46,710 nucleotides of DNA from an uncultured Flavobacteriales bacterium (GCA_937974275.1 CALJIF010000097.1:1-46710), one strand, 5' to 3'. Counted from the first letter of the stretch, positions 25,484 through 34,232 are shown. Notes: generated from the sequence alone by a model not told the origin. A program made the numbers and translations.

Positions 25484-28141
25484 ATGCTGAAATTCGTGAA
25501 TCGCATACGCACATATCATATTGCTTTCGGCTTGTTTGTCGCCTTTTTTATGGTGGCCTGCACGACGAAGAAAAATACGTTTGTAACTCGGAGTTATCAC
25601 AACCTGACTTCTCGTTATAACGGCTATTTCTACGCGAAGGAAAGCATGAAGGACGCCAAGTACAAAGTGGAGCGTTCTTACATCGACGACTACAGTCAGC
25701 TGTTGCCACTGTTTCAATTGCCCGGTTCTCCCGAAACAAAATCCAGCTACACGGATCTTGAGAAGGCAATAAAAAAATCAACAATGGTAATTGAGCGTCA
25801 CGCGATCACAGATCGCAAAGGCGTTGAGATTGCCGGCGCAGTGAAGTGGATCGACGAGAATTATCTTATCATCGGACAAGCGCATTATTACAAAGGAGAA
25901 AACGCTGCGGCGATGGAGATGTTTGATTACATCATCCAGAAGTATCCGAAGTTTCCGACACGTTATGATGCCGTAATGTGGAAGGCGCGTACGCTGGTGC
26001 AGATGGGGGCATATTCACAAGCCGAGTCGCAATTGGACGTTATTGCTAATGACAAGAACTGTCCTGAAAAATTGAAAGTGCATATTAAGTTATCGTACGT
26101 CGATTTGTACATGCACACGGGTAACAAACAAAACGCGATTAAATATCTGGAAGAAGCTTTGCCGGATGTGAAACGCAAACGCGATCGTGCCCGATACACG
26201 TATATTCTTGCGCAGTTGTACGAGTTTTCCGGCGACAAGAAAAAGGCGTCGTCCTTGTATTCTAAAGTTATCGAGTTGAATCCGGCATACGAAATGTTGT
26301 TCAACGCCAAGCTGGCTCGTGCGCGTTTATCAGGCGCAGACAGCAAAGGCCGAACTGCTGCGCGTAAAGAGCTGGATAAAATGTTGGAAGACGAAAAGAA
26401 CAAAGAGTATCAGGATCAGATTTATTACACGCTCGGACAACTGGAATTGAGTGCAGGTAAAAAAGAAGCGGCAATAAGTTTCTTTAAAAAATCTGTATCC
26501 GTAAGTGTAGCAAACAACAAGCAAAAAGCATTGTCGCATTTGGCTTTGGGCGAATTGTATTTTGGAGATCAGAACTACAGAAATGCACAAGCGTATTATG
26601 ATAGTACGATGATGTTCTTGCCGAAAGAATATGCCGACTACAATAAAATCAAAGATCAGAAGGAGAGTTTGACAACACTTATTCGGTACCTGAATGTAGT
26701 TGCTCAGGAAGACAGTTTACAAATGGTGGTGAATCGTTATGGTGGAGATACTACAACATTGTATGCATATATCGATAACATCATCAAGAAGTTGAAAGAG
26801 CAAGAGGAGAAAGAAAAAGAGTTGAAGGAGCAGAACAATGGCGGGCCGGGAATGAACAACATCAATCAGGGCAATGCAATTAATAATAACAATCAGAACA
26901 ATGGAGCATTGTGGTATTACTACAATCAGTCTGCGGTCTCGTTTGGGTTGAATGAATTCACGCGCAAATGGGGAAATCGTAAACTGGAAGATAACTGGCG
27001 CAGAAACAATAAGGAGTCCATGATGATTGAGCCGGAAGGTGAAGATGGCGGTGATACGGCTGCGGTTGTCGCGAAAGGAAAGAAGGGCGGAAATGATAAC
27101 AAGTCGCGCGATTTTTATCTTAAAAACCTTCCTACTACACCTCAACAAAAGGCAACTTCCGACGAGAAAATAGCAGAAGCGTTGTACAACCTGGGCTCTA
27201 TTTTTAAAGAGCAAATGCGGAATAACGCGAAATCGATAGAGTCGTTTGAGGCTGTGTGCACGCGCTATCCCAAACACAAGTATGCATTGCCTTCACATTT
27301 CCAGTTGTATAAACTCTATGGTGTAACGGGAAACAAGTCGAAAGAAGAGGAGCACAAATCGTACATCTTAACGAATCATCCGAATAGTGAGTACGCAAGT
27401 ATCATTCGCAATCCGAATCATGAAGTGAGCGTGTTGGCGGAGAAAGATAAGATCAACAAATACTACGACGAGACTTATCTGATTTACCGGCGTCAGGAAT
27501 ATGCCAATGTAATTACACGTTGCAACACTGCCGATACAATGTTCGGGACTAAGCACGAACACGCTGCCAAATTCGCCTATTTGCGTGCCACCAGTTTGGG
27601 TAAAACTTCCGGCAATGCCGCGATGGAAGCAGAGCTGATCAAGATAATTGCTAACTACCCGAAAGATCCGGTTAAAGATCAGGCACAGGCTTTATTGGAT
27701 GCATTAAAAAAACAACGCGGCGAAACAGTTGTCGCAAAAGACAGCATTCCCGTTAATGTGGCACAGTTGTATACCAACATGCCGAATGCCGAACATCAAT
27801 TGATGATCGTTGTAGAAACCGGTAAAGGCAACATCAATCAGTTTAAGATTGCGCTTTCCGATTTTAACTCACAGAATTTCGCGTCTTCCGGATATCAGAT
27901 CAACAGTGTTGTATTGGATAATAAACGCCAGGTAATTACTGTAAAGCGTTTCACCAATCAAACCAAAGCATTGGAGTATTACAACATGCTCAAAGCGCGA
28001 CCTGATATTATGGCTAATTTGTTAGCAGGCAGCTACGAAGTGTATCCGATATCTACGGATAACTTTGGCGTGTTTTATAAAGACAAGAATACCGCGCCAT
28101 ACAAGACATTTTTTGAGTCTAATATTTTGCCGAAGAAATAG
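25484..28141 (+). CDS. porW: Type IX secretion / gliding lipoprotein PorW (SprE)
   Basis: An 885-residue lipoprotein (FFMVAC, lipidated Cys26) built mostly of TPR helices. Diagnostic features are the start CTTKKNTFVTRSYHNLTSRYNGYF and the central LWYYYNQSAVSFGLNEF...RKWGNRKLEDNWRR. A low-complexity Asn/Gln stretch (about residues 448-480) separates TPR blocks. In Porphyromonas and Flavobacterium PorW/SprE is needed for type IX secretion and gliding, linking the PorLM motor to outer parts. No other por/gld genes are near. It starts a likely operon with the bactofilin and atpZ. Confidence 0.87.
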   Translation: MLKFVNRIRTYHIAFGLFVAFFMVACTTKKNTFVTRSYHNLTSRYNGYFYAKESMKDAKYKVERSYIDDYSQLLPLFQLPGSPETKSSYTDLEKAIKKSTMVIERHAITDRKGVEIAGAVKWIDENYLIIGQAHYYKGENAAAMEMFDYIIQKYPKFPTRYDAVMWKARTLVQMGAYSQAESQLDVIANDKNCPEKLKVHIKLSYVDLYMHTGNKQNAIKYLEEALPDVKRKRDRARYTYILAQLYEFSGDKKKASSLYSKVIELNPAYEMLFNAKLARARLSGADSKGRTAARKELDKMLEDEKNKEYQDQIYYTLGQLELSAGKKEAAISFFKKSVSVSVANNKQKALSHLALGELYFGDQNYRNAQAYYDSTMMFLPKEYADYNKIKDQKESLTTLIRYLNVVAQEDSLQMVVNRYGGDTTTLYAYIDNIIKKLKEQEEKEKELKEQNNGGPGMNNINQGNAINNNNQNNGALWYYYNQSAVSFGLNEFTRKWGNRKLEDNWRRNNKESMMIEPEGEDGGDTAAVVAKGKKGGNDNKSRDFYLKNLPTTPQQKATSDEKIAEALYNLGSIFKEQMRNNAKSIESFEAVCTRYPKHKYALPSHFQLYKLYGVTGNKSKEEEHKSYILTNHPNSEYASIIRNPNHEVSVLAEKDKINKYYDETYLIYRRQEYANVITRCNTADTMFGTKHEHAAKFAYLRATSLGKTSGNAAMEAELIKIIANYPKDPVKDQAQALLDALKKQRGETVVAKDSIPVNVAQLYTNMPNAEHQLMIVVETGKGNINQFKIALSDFNSQNFASSGYQINSVVLDNKRQVITVKRFTNQTKALEYYNMLKARPDIMANLLAGSYEVYPISTDNFGVFYKDKNTAPYKTFFESNILPKK

Positions 28142-28201
28142 ATCGAACATCCTGATCGTGTGCTTGTTGCAGAATGTTGTATCTTTACCAAAACAACAGC
28201 C

Positions 28202-28621
28202 ATGTTCAACTCTAAATCAGGAAGCACCATGCGCAATGCCACAGCCGATTCGGCCTCTGTTAATATTTTGGGCGCAGGAACGACTATCGAAGGCGATATC
28301 GTTTCTACCAGCGACATTCGTATTGACGGCGCTTTGAAAGGAACACTCAAAACCAAAGGCAAATTGGTGATCGGACCAACGGGCTCTATCGAAGGAGAAG
28401 TGTCTTGCTTAAACGCTGATATCTCCGGGAGCATTCGTGGTAAACTCACGGTTAATGAGTTGTTGGCGTTGAAATCAACAGCTAAAATCAACGGCGAAAT
28501 TTCAGTGGGCAAATTGTCTATTGAGCCCGGCGCAGATTTTTCAGGTTCTTGCAGTATGGGCGGCGTTGTGAAAGACATCAAGAATGAAAAGCCGGCCCTC
28601 GCCACCGAAAAAACCGCTTAA
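28202..28621 (+). CDS. Bactofilin (polymer-forming cytoskeletal protein)
   Basis: A 139-residue protein whose core (about residues 20-125) is a right-handed beta-helix, seen as regular short repeats: INILGAGTTIEGDIVS, DIRIDGALKGTLKTKGKL, GSIEGEVSCLNADISG, KINGEISVGKLSIEPGADF. Polar unstructured ends flank it. Bactofilins polymerise without nucleotide and scaffold peptidoglycan enzymes or cell-shape factors. The start is ATG 28202; the longer frame from 28160 begins with an unlikely GTG. A TATCTTTA (28180-28187) may be a -7 box. Its 3' end overlaps atpZ by 38 nt. Confidence 0.92.
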   Translation: MFNSKSGSTMRNATADSASVNILGAGTTIEGDIVSTSDIRIDGALKGTLKTKGKLVIGPTGSIEGEVSCLNADISGSIRGKLTVNELLALKSTAKINGEISVGKLSIEPGADFSGSCSMGGVVKDIKNEKPALATEKTA

Positions 28622-28811
28622 CAACTACGGTAAATATTTGTCGATGGCCACGTATATGGCAGTCATCATTACGCTCGGAACGCTGGGCGGCAAATGGCTG
28701 GATGAATATTTTGAGTTAAAAAAAGTCCCTGTTTTTACACTAACACTCTCCCTCTTTTCTGTTGGTGCTGCAATGTGGTATTTCGTGAAGGATTTCATCA
28801 AAAAAAAGTAA
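28584..28811 (+). CDS. atpZ: AtpZ/AtpI family membrane protein
   Basis: A 75-residue protein with a basic, Pro-rich N-terminus and two membrane helices (YLSMATYMAVIITLGTLGG and PVFTLTLSLFSVGAAMWYFV), separated by KWLDEYF and ending FIKKK. This is the AtpZ pattern. Family members assist F1Fo assembly and are proposed to act in Mg2+ handling with AtpI. It overlaps the bactofilin gene by 38 nt in another frame and is followed after 5 nt by an unknown exported protein, upstream of the ATP synthase genes. Confidence 0.85.
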   Translation: MKSRPSPPKKPLNNYGKYLSMATYMAVIITLGTLGGKWLDEYFELKKVPVFTLTLSLFSVGAAMWYFVKDFIKKK

Positions 28812-28816
28812 AGTAT

Positions 28817-29464
28817 ATGAGAGTGATTATTGCAATAGTTGCCGTTATGACGTTGAATACGTTGTCGGCACAACACACATGGGTTTCCAATCATGATGCG
28901 AATGGTTTATCTGCCGGTATCACAGAGGTGGATTTTTCCGGATTAAATCAAAGCCTGATGCAGCAAGGTGTTCAGGGGTTTGATAATCAAATTTTCATGG
29001 CCGGCTGGGATGCAGTGAAAACAGCTAATAGCGGCGCTACCGGATCGTTTGACGCTATGAGCAGCTTGAGTTTTATGTTGCGCGAAACACGCTCCAACGG
29101 AACCGGTCCAATTTCTTATCGTATGCGTGGTTGGCAATATGTTACCAGCACATTCGGGAAAGATGTAATTCCGGGCGATGCGATTGCTCTAGTTTTAGCA
29201 CCCGGTGTGGTATGGGGAAATATTAAACTCGACAGAAAAGTCGGCAATGTGGAAACATTATACACGAATCCGGTTGTAGCGCCCATGGTGCGTGCGGAAT
29301 TACGCATTAAGCTGTGGCGTGTAGTGCTGGGAGGACGAGCGTTTTACCGTTACGACCTTACAGATGCGAAATGGAAGCGTAAGGACGATCTGATGCCCGT
29401 ATTAAATGGCACTCGCCAACACGGCTTGGGCATGCAGGTGTTTCTGCTGTGGCATAAGAAATAA
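28817..29464 (+). CDS. Exported protein of unknown function inside the ATP-synthase neighbourhood
   Basis: A 215-residue protein. Residues 1-19 form a signal peptide (IIAIVAVMTLNTLSAQ). The mature part has few charged clusters, a run of small and aromatic residues, and beta-strand-like segments toward the end (PMVRAELRIKLWRVVLGGRAFYRYDL, HGLGMQVFLLWHKK), suggesting a periplasmic or outer-membrane beta protein. No family is recognised. The start is ATG 28817, 5 nt after atpZ. Its position between atpZ and the DUF6168-like gene is not a standard ATP-synthase arrangement. Confidence 0.65.
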   Translation: MRVIIAIVAVMTLNTLSAQHTWVSNHDANGLSAGITEVDFSGLNQSLMQQGVQGFDNQIFMAGWDAVKTANSGATGSFDAMSSLSFMLRETRSNGTGPISYRMRGWQYVTSTFGKDVIPGDAIALVLAPGVVWGNIKLDRKVGNVETLYTNPVVAPMVRAELRIKLWRVVLGGRAFYRYDLTDAKWKRKDDLMPVLNGTRQHGLGMQVFLLWHKK

Positions 29465-29479
29465 TTGCCACCGGAAAAC

Positions 29480-29487
29480 TACCTTTG
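29480..29487 (+). promoter_or_regulatory. -7 box abutting the DUF6168-like gene
   Basis: A perfect TACCTTTG, 6 nt before ATG 29494. The frame can also be opened at TTG 29485, which lies inside this box and is therefore unlikely to be the start. Confidence 0.45.
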
Positions 29488-29493
29488 TGGCAC

Positions 29494-29877
29494 ATGACGG
29501 CAGCAACTAAATCCCTGATTACCTATTTGATTTTTGTAGTGGCAGGAGCCGTTGGTCTTTATGGCTGGAACGCGACACACACGGTTCCGCAAACACATGA
29601 ATTGTCGTGGGTAATTTTTGGTGCAGTAGCCGGAATCACCGGGCTGATCCATCTCTGGTTGTTGAAAGCCGGTTCGGGAGATGTTAAAGTGTTCATTCGC
29701 ATCTTCATGACCGCAACCTCCATCAAGTTACTCATATACTTGATGGCCATCGTTTTATACGCCCTGACGAACACCGAAAAAGCCTTTGTATTCACCTTTC
29801 ATTTTCTAGTGTTTTATTTCTTCTTTACGGCTGTTGAAGTTATTCTTTTGTACAGCCATTTAAAGCCCAAAAAATAA
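29494..29877 (+). CDS. DUF6168-like four-helix membrane protein upstream of atpB
   Basis: A 127-residue protein with four hydrophobic segments (LITYLIFVVAGAVGLYGW, WVIFGAVAGITGLIHLWLL, SIKLLIYLMAIVLYAL, FHFLVFYFFFTAVEVILLY) and a KVFIRIFMTATSIKLL core. Similar proteins sit just upstream of atpB in many Bacteroidota and occupy the position of AtpI, so an assembly or stability role for the a/c subunits is likely. There is no direct functional evidence. Confidence 0.75.
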   Translation: MTAATKSLITYLIFVVAGAVGLYGWNATHTVPQTHELSWVIFGAVAGITGLIHLWLLKAGSGDVKVFIRIFMTATSIKLLIYLMAIVLYALTNTEKAFVFTFHFLVFYFFFTAVEVILLYSHLKPKK

Positions 29878-29917
29878 TTCCGACGAAGTGTATAATTTAC
29901 CTGACCAAAATCTTTCT

Positions 29918-29944
29918 TTGGACGGGAATTATTGACTAAGTTTG
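29918..29944 (+). promoter_or_regulatory. Main promoter of the atpBEFHAG operon
   Basis: TTG at 29918-29920 (within CTTTG), a 16-nt spacer and a perfect TAAGTTTG at 29937-29944. Transcription would start near 29950, about 47 nt before the atpB ATG. Confidence 0.6.
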
Positions 29945-29952
29945 CAGCCGAA

Positions 29953-29977
29953 TTTGGAAAACGCTGTTGTTTCCAAA
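29953..29977 (+). promoter_or_regulatory. 5'-UTR stem-loop of the atp operon
   Basis: A perfect 8-bp stem TTTGGAAA/TTTCCAAA (29953-29960 with 29970-29977) with a 9-nt loop, located right after the predicted transcription start. It may protect the mRNA 5' end or influence atpB translation. Confidence 0.45.
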
Positions 29978-29996
29978 CACTAATAGCTGATAACCA

Positions 29997-31178
29997 ATGC
30001 GTTACAACGCTCTTCGGACTCGACTCGCGCTGCTTCTTATGGCAGTGTTAGTGCCATTCCTGGCACACGCTTACGATCCTGATGCTGTTCAGGCTCAAAA
30101 ATCATCCAACGACTCACTCGCTGCAGCTGCTCACGGCACCGAAACGCACAAGGCAGGATTTGATCCCGGTCACATGATCATGGATCACATTGCTGATGCG
30201 CACGATTGGCACTTGTGGGGGCATACGCACTTGCCGTTGCCTGTTATTGTTAAGACGGACAAAGGTTTTGAGTTATTCTCTTCTTCACATTTCATCAATC
30301 ACGAAACACATCACTTAGATGCTGTTTACAAGGGCACACATTACTCTTACAAGTTAGCGGAAGGAAAAATTGTTGTTGTTGATGAGGTTACCGGAATGGA
30401 GAATGAAGAAGCAACACATCAACTTCTTGATCTATCCATCACCAAAAACGTCGTAACAATTCTGATGCTTTTCGGCTTGATGTTGTTTGTTTTTATCTCA
30501 GTTGCGAAAGCATATCAGAAGCGTCCGGGTCAGGCACCGAAAGGTTTGCAATCTTGGGTAGAGCCCTTCATTATTTTTATTCGTGATGATTTAGCGAAAG
30601 CAAGCATAGGTCCGAAGTACGCGAAGTTTATGCCGTATTTGTTGACGGTGTTCTTCTTTATCTTCTTCGCTAACTTATTAGGACTTGTTCCAATTTTTCC
30701 TGGTGGCGCAAACGTTACAGGTAATATTGCGGTGACTTTAGTATTGAGTACCATTACGTTAATTATCACATTGATTAACGGTAACGGACACTACTGGAGA
30801 CATATTTTTGCAATGCCGGGTGTTCCTGCATTCGTATTGATCATCTTAACGCCAATTGAAATTCTGGGCATCTTCTTGCGTCCTTTCGTATTGATGATTC
30901 GATTGTTCGCGAATATCTCTGCAGGTCACATTATCGCATTAGCGTTCTATTCGTTGATTTTCATTTTCGGAAATGAAGGACAGAATGTTGCTGCAGGTCT
31001 TGGTGTATCTGTTGTGTCTATCGCATTTACGGTGTTCATGTTTGTAATGGAATTGTTGGTGGCGTTTCTTCAGGCGTATGTATTTACGTTGTTATCTGCG
31101 ATCTATTTCGGATCAGCAGTTGAGGAACATCATCATGATGATCACGCGCACGATCATGCACATGCAGCTGCGCATTAA
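29997..31178 (+). CDS. atpB: F1Fo ATP synthase subunit a
   Basis: A 393-residue, multi-helix proton-channel subunit. The essential Arg is in MIRLFANISAGHI, and the last helices (FMELLVAFLQAYVFTLLSAIY) form the channel. It has a signal-like N-terminus (LALLLMAVLVPFLAHA) and a periplasmic N-terminal domain of about 120 residues rich in His. The C-terminus is also His/Asp-rich (EEHHHDDHAHDHAH). The long N-terminal domain is usual in Bacteroidota and makes this subunit longer than the about 270 residues of E. coli. Confidence 0.95.
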   Translation: MRYNALRTRLALLLMAVLVPFLAHAYDPDAVQAQKSSNDSLAAAAHGTETHKAGFDPGHMIMDHIADAHDWHLWGHTHLPLPVIVKTDKGFELFSSSHFINHETHHLDAVYKGTHYSYKLAEGKIVVVDEVTGMENEEATHQLLDLSITKNVVTILMLFGLMLFVFISVAKAYQKRPGQAPKGLQSWVEPFIIFIRDDLAKASIGPKYAKFMPYLLTVFFFIFFANLLGLVPIFPGGANVTGNIAVTLVLSTITLIITLINGNGHYWRHIFAMPGVPAFVLIILTPIEILGIFLRPFVLMIRLFANISAGHIIALAFYSLIFIFGNEGQNVAAGLGVSVVSIAFTVFMFVMELLVAFLQAYVFTLLSAIYFGSAVEEHHHDDHAHDHAHAAAH

Positions 31179-31210
31179 TTAGTAATTGTTTAACCTAAAT
31201 AAAAATCAAA

Positions 31211-31453
31211 ATGATGTCAAATCTTCTTCTTGAAGCAAGCCTCGGTCACGGTATCGCTGCGCTTGGTGCAGGTTTAGCTGCATTAGGTGCCGGTATGGGT
31301 ATCGGTCGTATCGGTGGTAGTGCATTGGAATCAATCGCTCGTCAGCCTGAGGCTGCCGGTGATATCCGTGCTAACATGATTTTGACAGCCGCTCTTGTTG
31401 AAGGTGCTGCCTTCTTCGCGATGGTTGTTGGACTGTTGGTTACTTTCAAGTAA
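31211..31453 (+). CDS. atpE: F1Fo ATP synthase subunit c
   Basis: An 80-residue hairpin of two membrane helices. The Gly-rich first helix (GAGLAALGAGMGIG), the cytoplasmic loop RQPE (residues 44-47) and the ion-carrying Glu64 in ALVEGAAFFAM are all present. The Gln/Ser-Thr pattern typical of Na+-binding c subunits is not evident, so proton coupling is likely. A second ATG at 31214 is equally possible. It is followed by a strong hairpin before atpF. Confidence 0.95.
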   Translation: MMSNLLLEASLGHGIAALGAGLAALGAGMGIGRIGGSALESIARQPEAAGDIRANMILTAALVEGAAFFAMVVGLLVTFK

Positions 31454-31483
31454 CAGACACTCAAAATCAAATTTGCAGTAAAA

Positions 31484-31506
31484 ACCGCCGACGGTTGGTC
31501 GGCGGT
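31484..31506 (+). promoter_or_regulatory. Stem-loop between atpE and atpF
   Basis: A perfect 9-bp, GC-rich stem (31484-31492 with 31498-31506) with a 5-nt loop, 31 nt after the atpE stop. No T-run follows, so it is not a standard terminator. It is better placed to block 3' exonucleases and stabilise the atpE message or pause polymerase. Confidence 0.65.
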
Positions 31507-31561
31507 GCTACTGCGAAGGTTAAACACAAAAGAATAAAATCAACCAACAAAACAATACGTT

Positions 31562-32056
31562 ATGGGATTAGTAATGCCGGATATCGGGTTAGTGATTTGG
31601 ATGAGTATCACCTTCCTGATTGTTCTTTTCCTTCTTAAAAAATTTGCGTGGGGTCCTATTCTGAAGATGATTCACGAGCGTGAAGCATCTATTGAAGAGG
31701 CATTGAAATCTGCAGAGCGCGCTAAGGCAGAAATGCAGGCGTTACAGGCGGATAACGAGCGCATCATTGCAGAGGCTCGTCAGGAGCGTGATCGCATGAT
31801 GAAAGAAGCTCGCGACATGAAAGATGCTATCGTTGGTGAAGCGAAAAGCAAAGCCAAAGAAGAAGCAGATAAAATGTTGGCTATTGCCCGCGAAACGATT
31901 CACAACGAAAAAATGGCTGCTATCACCGATTTGAAAAATCAAGTGGCGCAGTTGTCAATTGATGTGGCGGAAAAAATTCTGAAGCGCGAATTAGCTGCAG
32001 AAAGCAAGCAAAAAGAATTGCTGGGCGATTTAATGAAAGACGTAAAGCTCAACTAA
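31562..32056 (+). CDS. atpF: F1Fo ATP synthase subunit b
   Basis: A 164-residue protein with one N-terminal membrane helix (LVIWMSITFLIVLFLL), the KKFAWGPIL junction and a long charged right-handed coiled coil (about residues 40-150), the peripheral stalk. Length is typical. atpH follows after 4 nt. Confidence 0.95.
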   Translation: MGLVMPDIGLVIWMSITFLIVLFLLKKFAWGPILKMIHEREASIEEALKSAERAKAEMQALQADNERIIAEARQERDRMMKEARDMKDAIVGEAKSKAKEEADKMLAIARETIHNEKMAAITDLKNQVAQLSIDVAEKILKRELAAESKQKELLGDLMKDVKLN

Positions 32057-32060
32057 GATC

Positions 32061-32621
32061 ATGAGAGAAACACGGGTATCGCATCGTTACGCGAAATCAC
32101 TGATCGACTTGTCTCTTGAAAAAGGGCAGTTGGAGCAGGTTTTCGAGGATATGAGCACAGTGCTTACGGCTATTCGCGAATCGCGTGAACTGGAAGTGAT
32201 GCTCAGAAGTCCGGTGATTAAGACCGATAAGAAGCAGGAAATCCTGAAAGCGGTTTTCGGTGGAAAAATCGGCGTGATCACCAGCGAGTTCATGGACATC
32301 ATTACCCGTAAGCGCCGTGAGTCACAGTTGGAAGCTATCGCGGAATCGTTCGTAACACAATACAACAAGCACAAGAGAATTTTGAAAGCGGTAATTGTAA
32401 GTTCAGTAGGTCTGGATGATCAATTACGTCAGCAGGTAATAAAGTTGGTGTCCGAAAGTTCGGGCGGCCAGCAAATTCAATTGGAAGAAAAAGTAGATGC
32501 TTCATTGATAGGAGGTTTCGTTTTAACGGTTGGCGACAAGCAGGTAGATGCTTCGTTATTGCGTCAGATCCGTAATATGGAGCGTGCTTTCAGTGAAAAC
32601 CCATACATCAGCGAATTATAA
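32061..32621 (+). CDS. atpH: F1Fo ATP synthase subunit delta
   Basis: A 186-residue OSCP/delta subunit joining the b stalk to the top of F1. The N-terminal helical domain (RVSHRYAKSLIDLSLEKGQLE) and the C-terminal block (VDASLIGGFVLTVGDKQVDASL) are characteristic. It starts 4 nt after atpF and ends 36 nt before atpA. Confidence 0.95.
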   Translation: MRETRVSHRYAKSLIDLSLEKGQLEQVFEDMSTVLTAIRESRELEVMLRSPVIKTDKKQEILKAVFGGKIGVITSEFMDIITRKRRESQLEAIAESFVTQYNKHKRILKAVIVSSVGLDDQLRQQVIKLVSESSGGQQIQLEEKVDASLIGGFVLTVGDKQVDASLLRQIRNMERAFSENPYISEL

Positions 32622-32657
32622 TTTTTAAAGACAAACGTTACTTAACACGTCAACAAT

Positions 32658-34232
32658 ATGGCAGAAGTAAAACCGGCGGAAGTATCCGCGATCCTGAGAC
32701 AACAACTTGCAGGATTCAAATCAGCAAAAGAACTGGAAGAAATCGGAACAGTTCTTCAGGTGGGTGATGGTATCGCTCGCATTTATGGACTTTCTAATGT
32801 TCAATCCGGTGAGTTGATCGAGTTCGAAACCGGTCTTCAGGGCATCGTATTGAACCTTGAAGAAGATAACGTAGGTGCTGTATTGTTGGGTTCTTCTTCG
32901 GATATCCGCGAAGGTTCAACAGTTCGTCGTACCAATCGTATCGCTTCTATCAAAGTTGGTGAAGGTATGTTGGGTCGTGTTGTTGATACACTTGGAAATC
33001 CAATTGACGGAAAAGGCCCATTAACAGGTGATTTATACGAAATGCCAATCGAGCGCAAAGCTCCGGGTGTAATTTATCGTCAGCCTGTAAACGAGCCGTT
33101 ACAAACCGGTATCAAAGCGATCGATGCGATGATTCCGATCGGACGTGGTCAGCGTGAGTTGGTAATCGGTGACCGTCAAACCGGCAAGACAGCGGTTTGT
33201 ATTGATACGATCATCAATCAGAAAGAATTTTACGAAGCAGGTCAGCCTGTGTATTGTATTTACGTTGCTGTTGGTCAAAAAGGATCTACAGTTGCAAACG
33301 TAGTACGTGTATTGGAAGAAAACGGCGCAATGGCTTATACTGTTGTTGTTGCTGCAAATGCTTCTGATCCTGCTCCGATGCAGTTCTACGCTCCGATGGC
33401 AGGTGCTGCGGTGGGCGAATTCTTCCGCGATACCGGTCGTCCGGCATTAATTATTTATGATGACTTGTCGAAGCAGGCAGTTGCTTACCGTGAGGTTTCC
33501 TTGTTGTTACGTCGTCCTCCGGGGCGTGAAGCTTATCCGGGTGACGTATTCTACTTACACTCCCGTTTGTTGGAGCGCGCTGCGAAAATCAACGCATCTG
33601 ACGAAGTAGCAAGTCAAATGAACGATTTACCGGACTCTATCCGTCCATTGGTAAAAGGTGGTGGATCATTAACAGCACTTCCAATTATCGAGACACAAGC
33701 CGGTGACGTATCTGCATATATTCCAACCAACGTAATTTCTATTACTGATGGTCAGATCTTCTTGGAGTCGAACTTGTTTAACTCCGGTGTTCGTCCTGCA
33801 ATTAACGTAGGTATTTCTGTATCGCGTGTAGGTGGTAACGCACAGATCAAGTCGATGAAGAAAGTATCCGGAACCTTAAAGCTGGATCAGGCGCAGTACC
33901 GTGAATTGGAAGCATTCGCGAAGTTCGGATCTGATTTGGATGCAGCTACAAAAGCAGTATTGGATAAAGGTTCACGTAACGTAGAAATTTTGAAGCAAGG
34001 TCAGTTCTCTCCATTCCGCGTGGAAGATCAGGTTGCTATCATCTATTGCGGAACAAAAGGTTTGTTGCGTAACGTTCCTGTGAACAAGGTGAAAGAATTT
34101 GAAGCAGATTTTATTGCTTACATGCGCACCAAACACGCTGACGTGATGAATGAGTTGAAGGCCGGTAAGCTGGACGACAAACACACTTCAGCAATTGAAG
34201 CAGCAGCAAAAGAAATTGCAGCTAAATATTAA
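32658..34232 (+). CDS. atpA: F1Fo ATP synthase subunit alpha
   Basis: A 524-residue non-catalytic nucleotide-binding subunit. The P-loop GDRQTGKTAV, LIIYDDLSKQAVAYRE, LLRRPPGREAYPGDVFYLHSRLLERAAK and SITDGQIFLES identify it. Length is standard. Beta and epsilon genes (atpD, atpC) are absent here; Bacteroidota often keep them at a separate locus. Confidence 0.96.
   Translation: MAEVKPAEVSAILRQQLAGFKSAKELEEIGTVLQVGDGIARIYGLSNVQSGELIEFETGLQGIVLNLEEDNVGAVLLGSSSDIREGSTVRRTNRIASIKVGEGMLGRVVDTLGNPIDGKGPLTGDLYEMPIERKAPGVIYRQPVNEPLQTGIKAIDAMIPIGRGQRELVIGDRQTGKTAVCIDTIINQKEFYEAGQPVYCIYVAVGQKGSTVANVVRVLEENGAMAYTVVVAANASDPAPMQFYAPMAGAAVGEFFRDTGRPALIIYDDLSKQAVAYREVSLLLRRPPGREAYPGDVFYLHSRLLERAAKINASDEVASQMNDLPDSIRPLVKGGGSLTALPIIETQAGDVSAYIPTNVISITDGQIFLESNLFNSGVRPAINVGISVSRVGGNAQIKSMKKVSGTLKLDQAQYRELEAFAKFGSDLDAATKAVLDKGSRNVEILKQGQFSPFRVEDQVAIIYCGTKGLLRNVPVNKVKEFEADFIAYMRTKHADVMNELKAGKLDDKHTSAIEAAAKEIAAKY

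Noticed and set aside
31484..31506. Rho-independent terminator after atpE
   Set aside because: The stem is followed by GCTACTGCG, not T-rich sequence, and atpF must be expressed with the operon.
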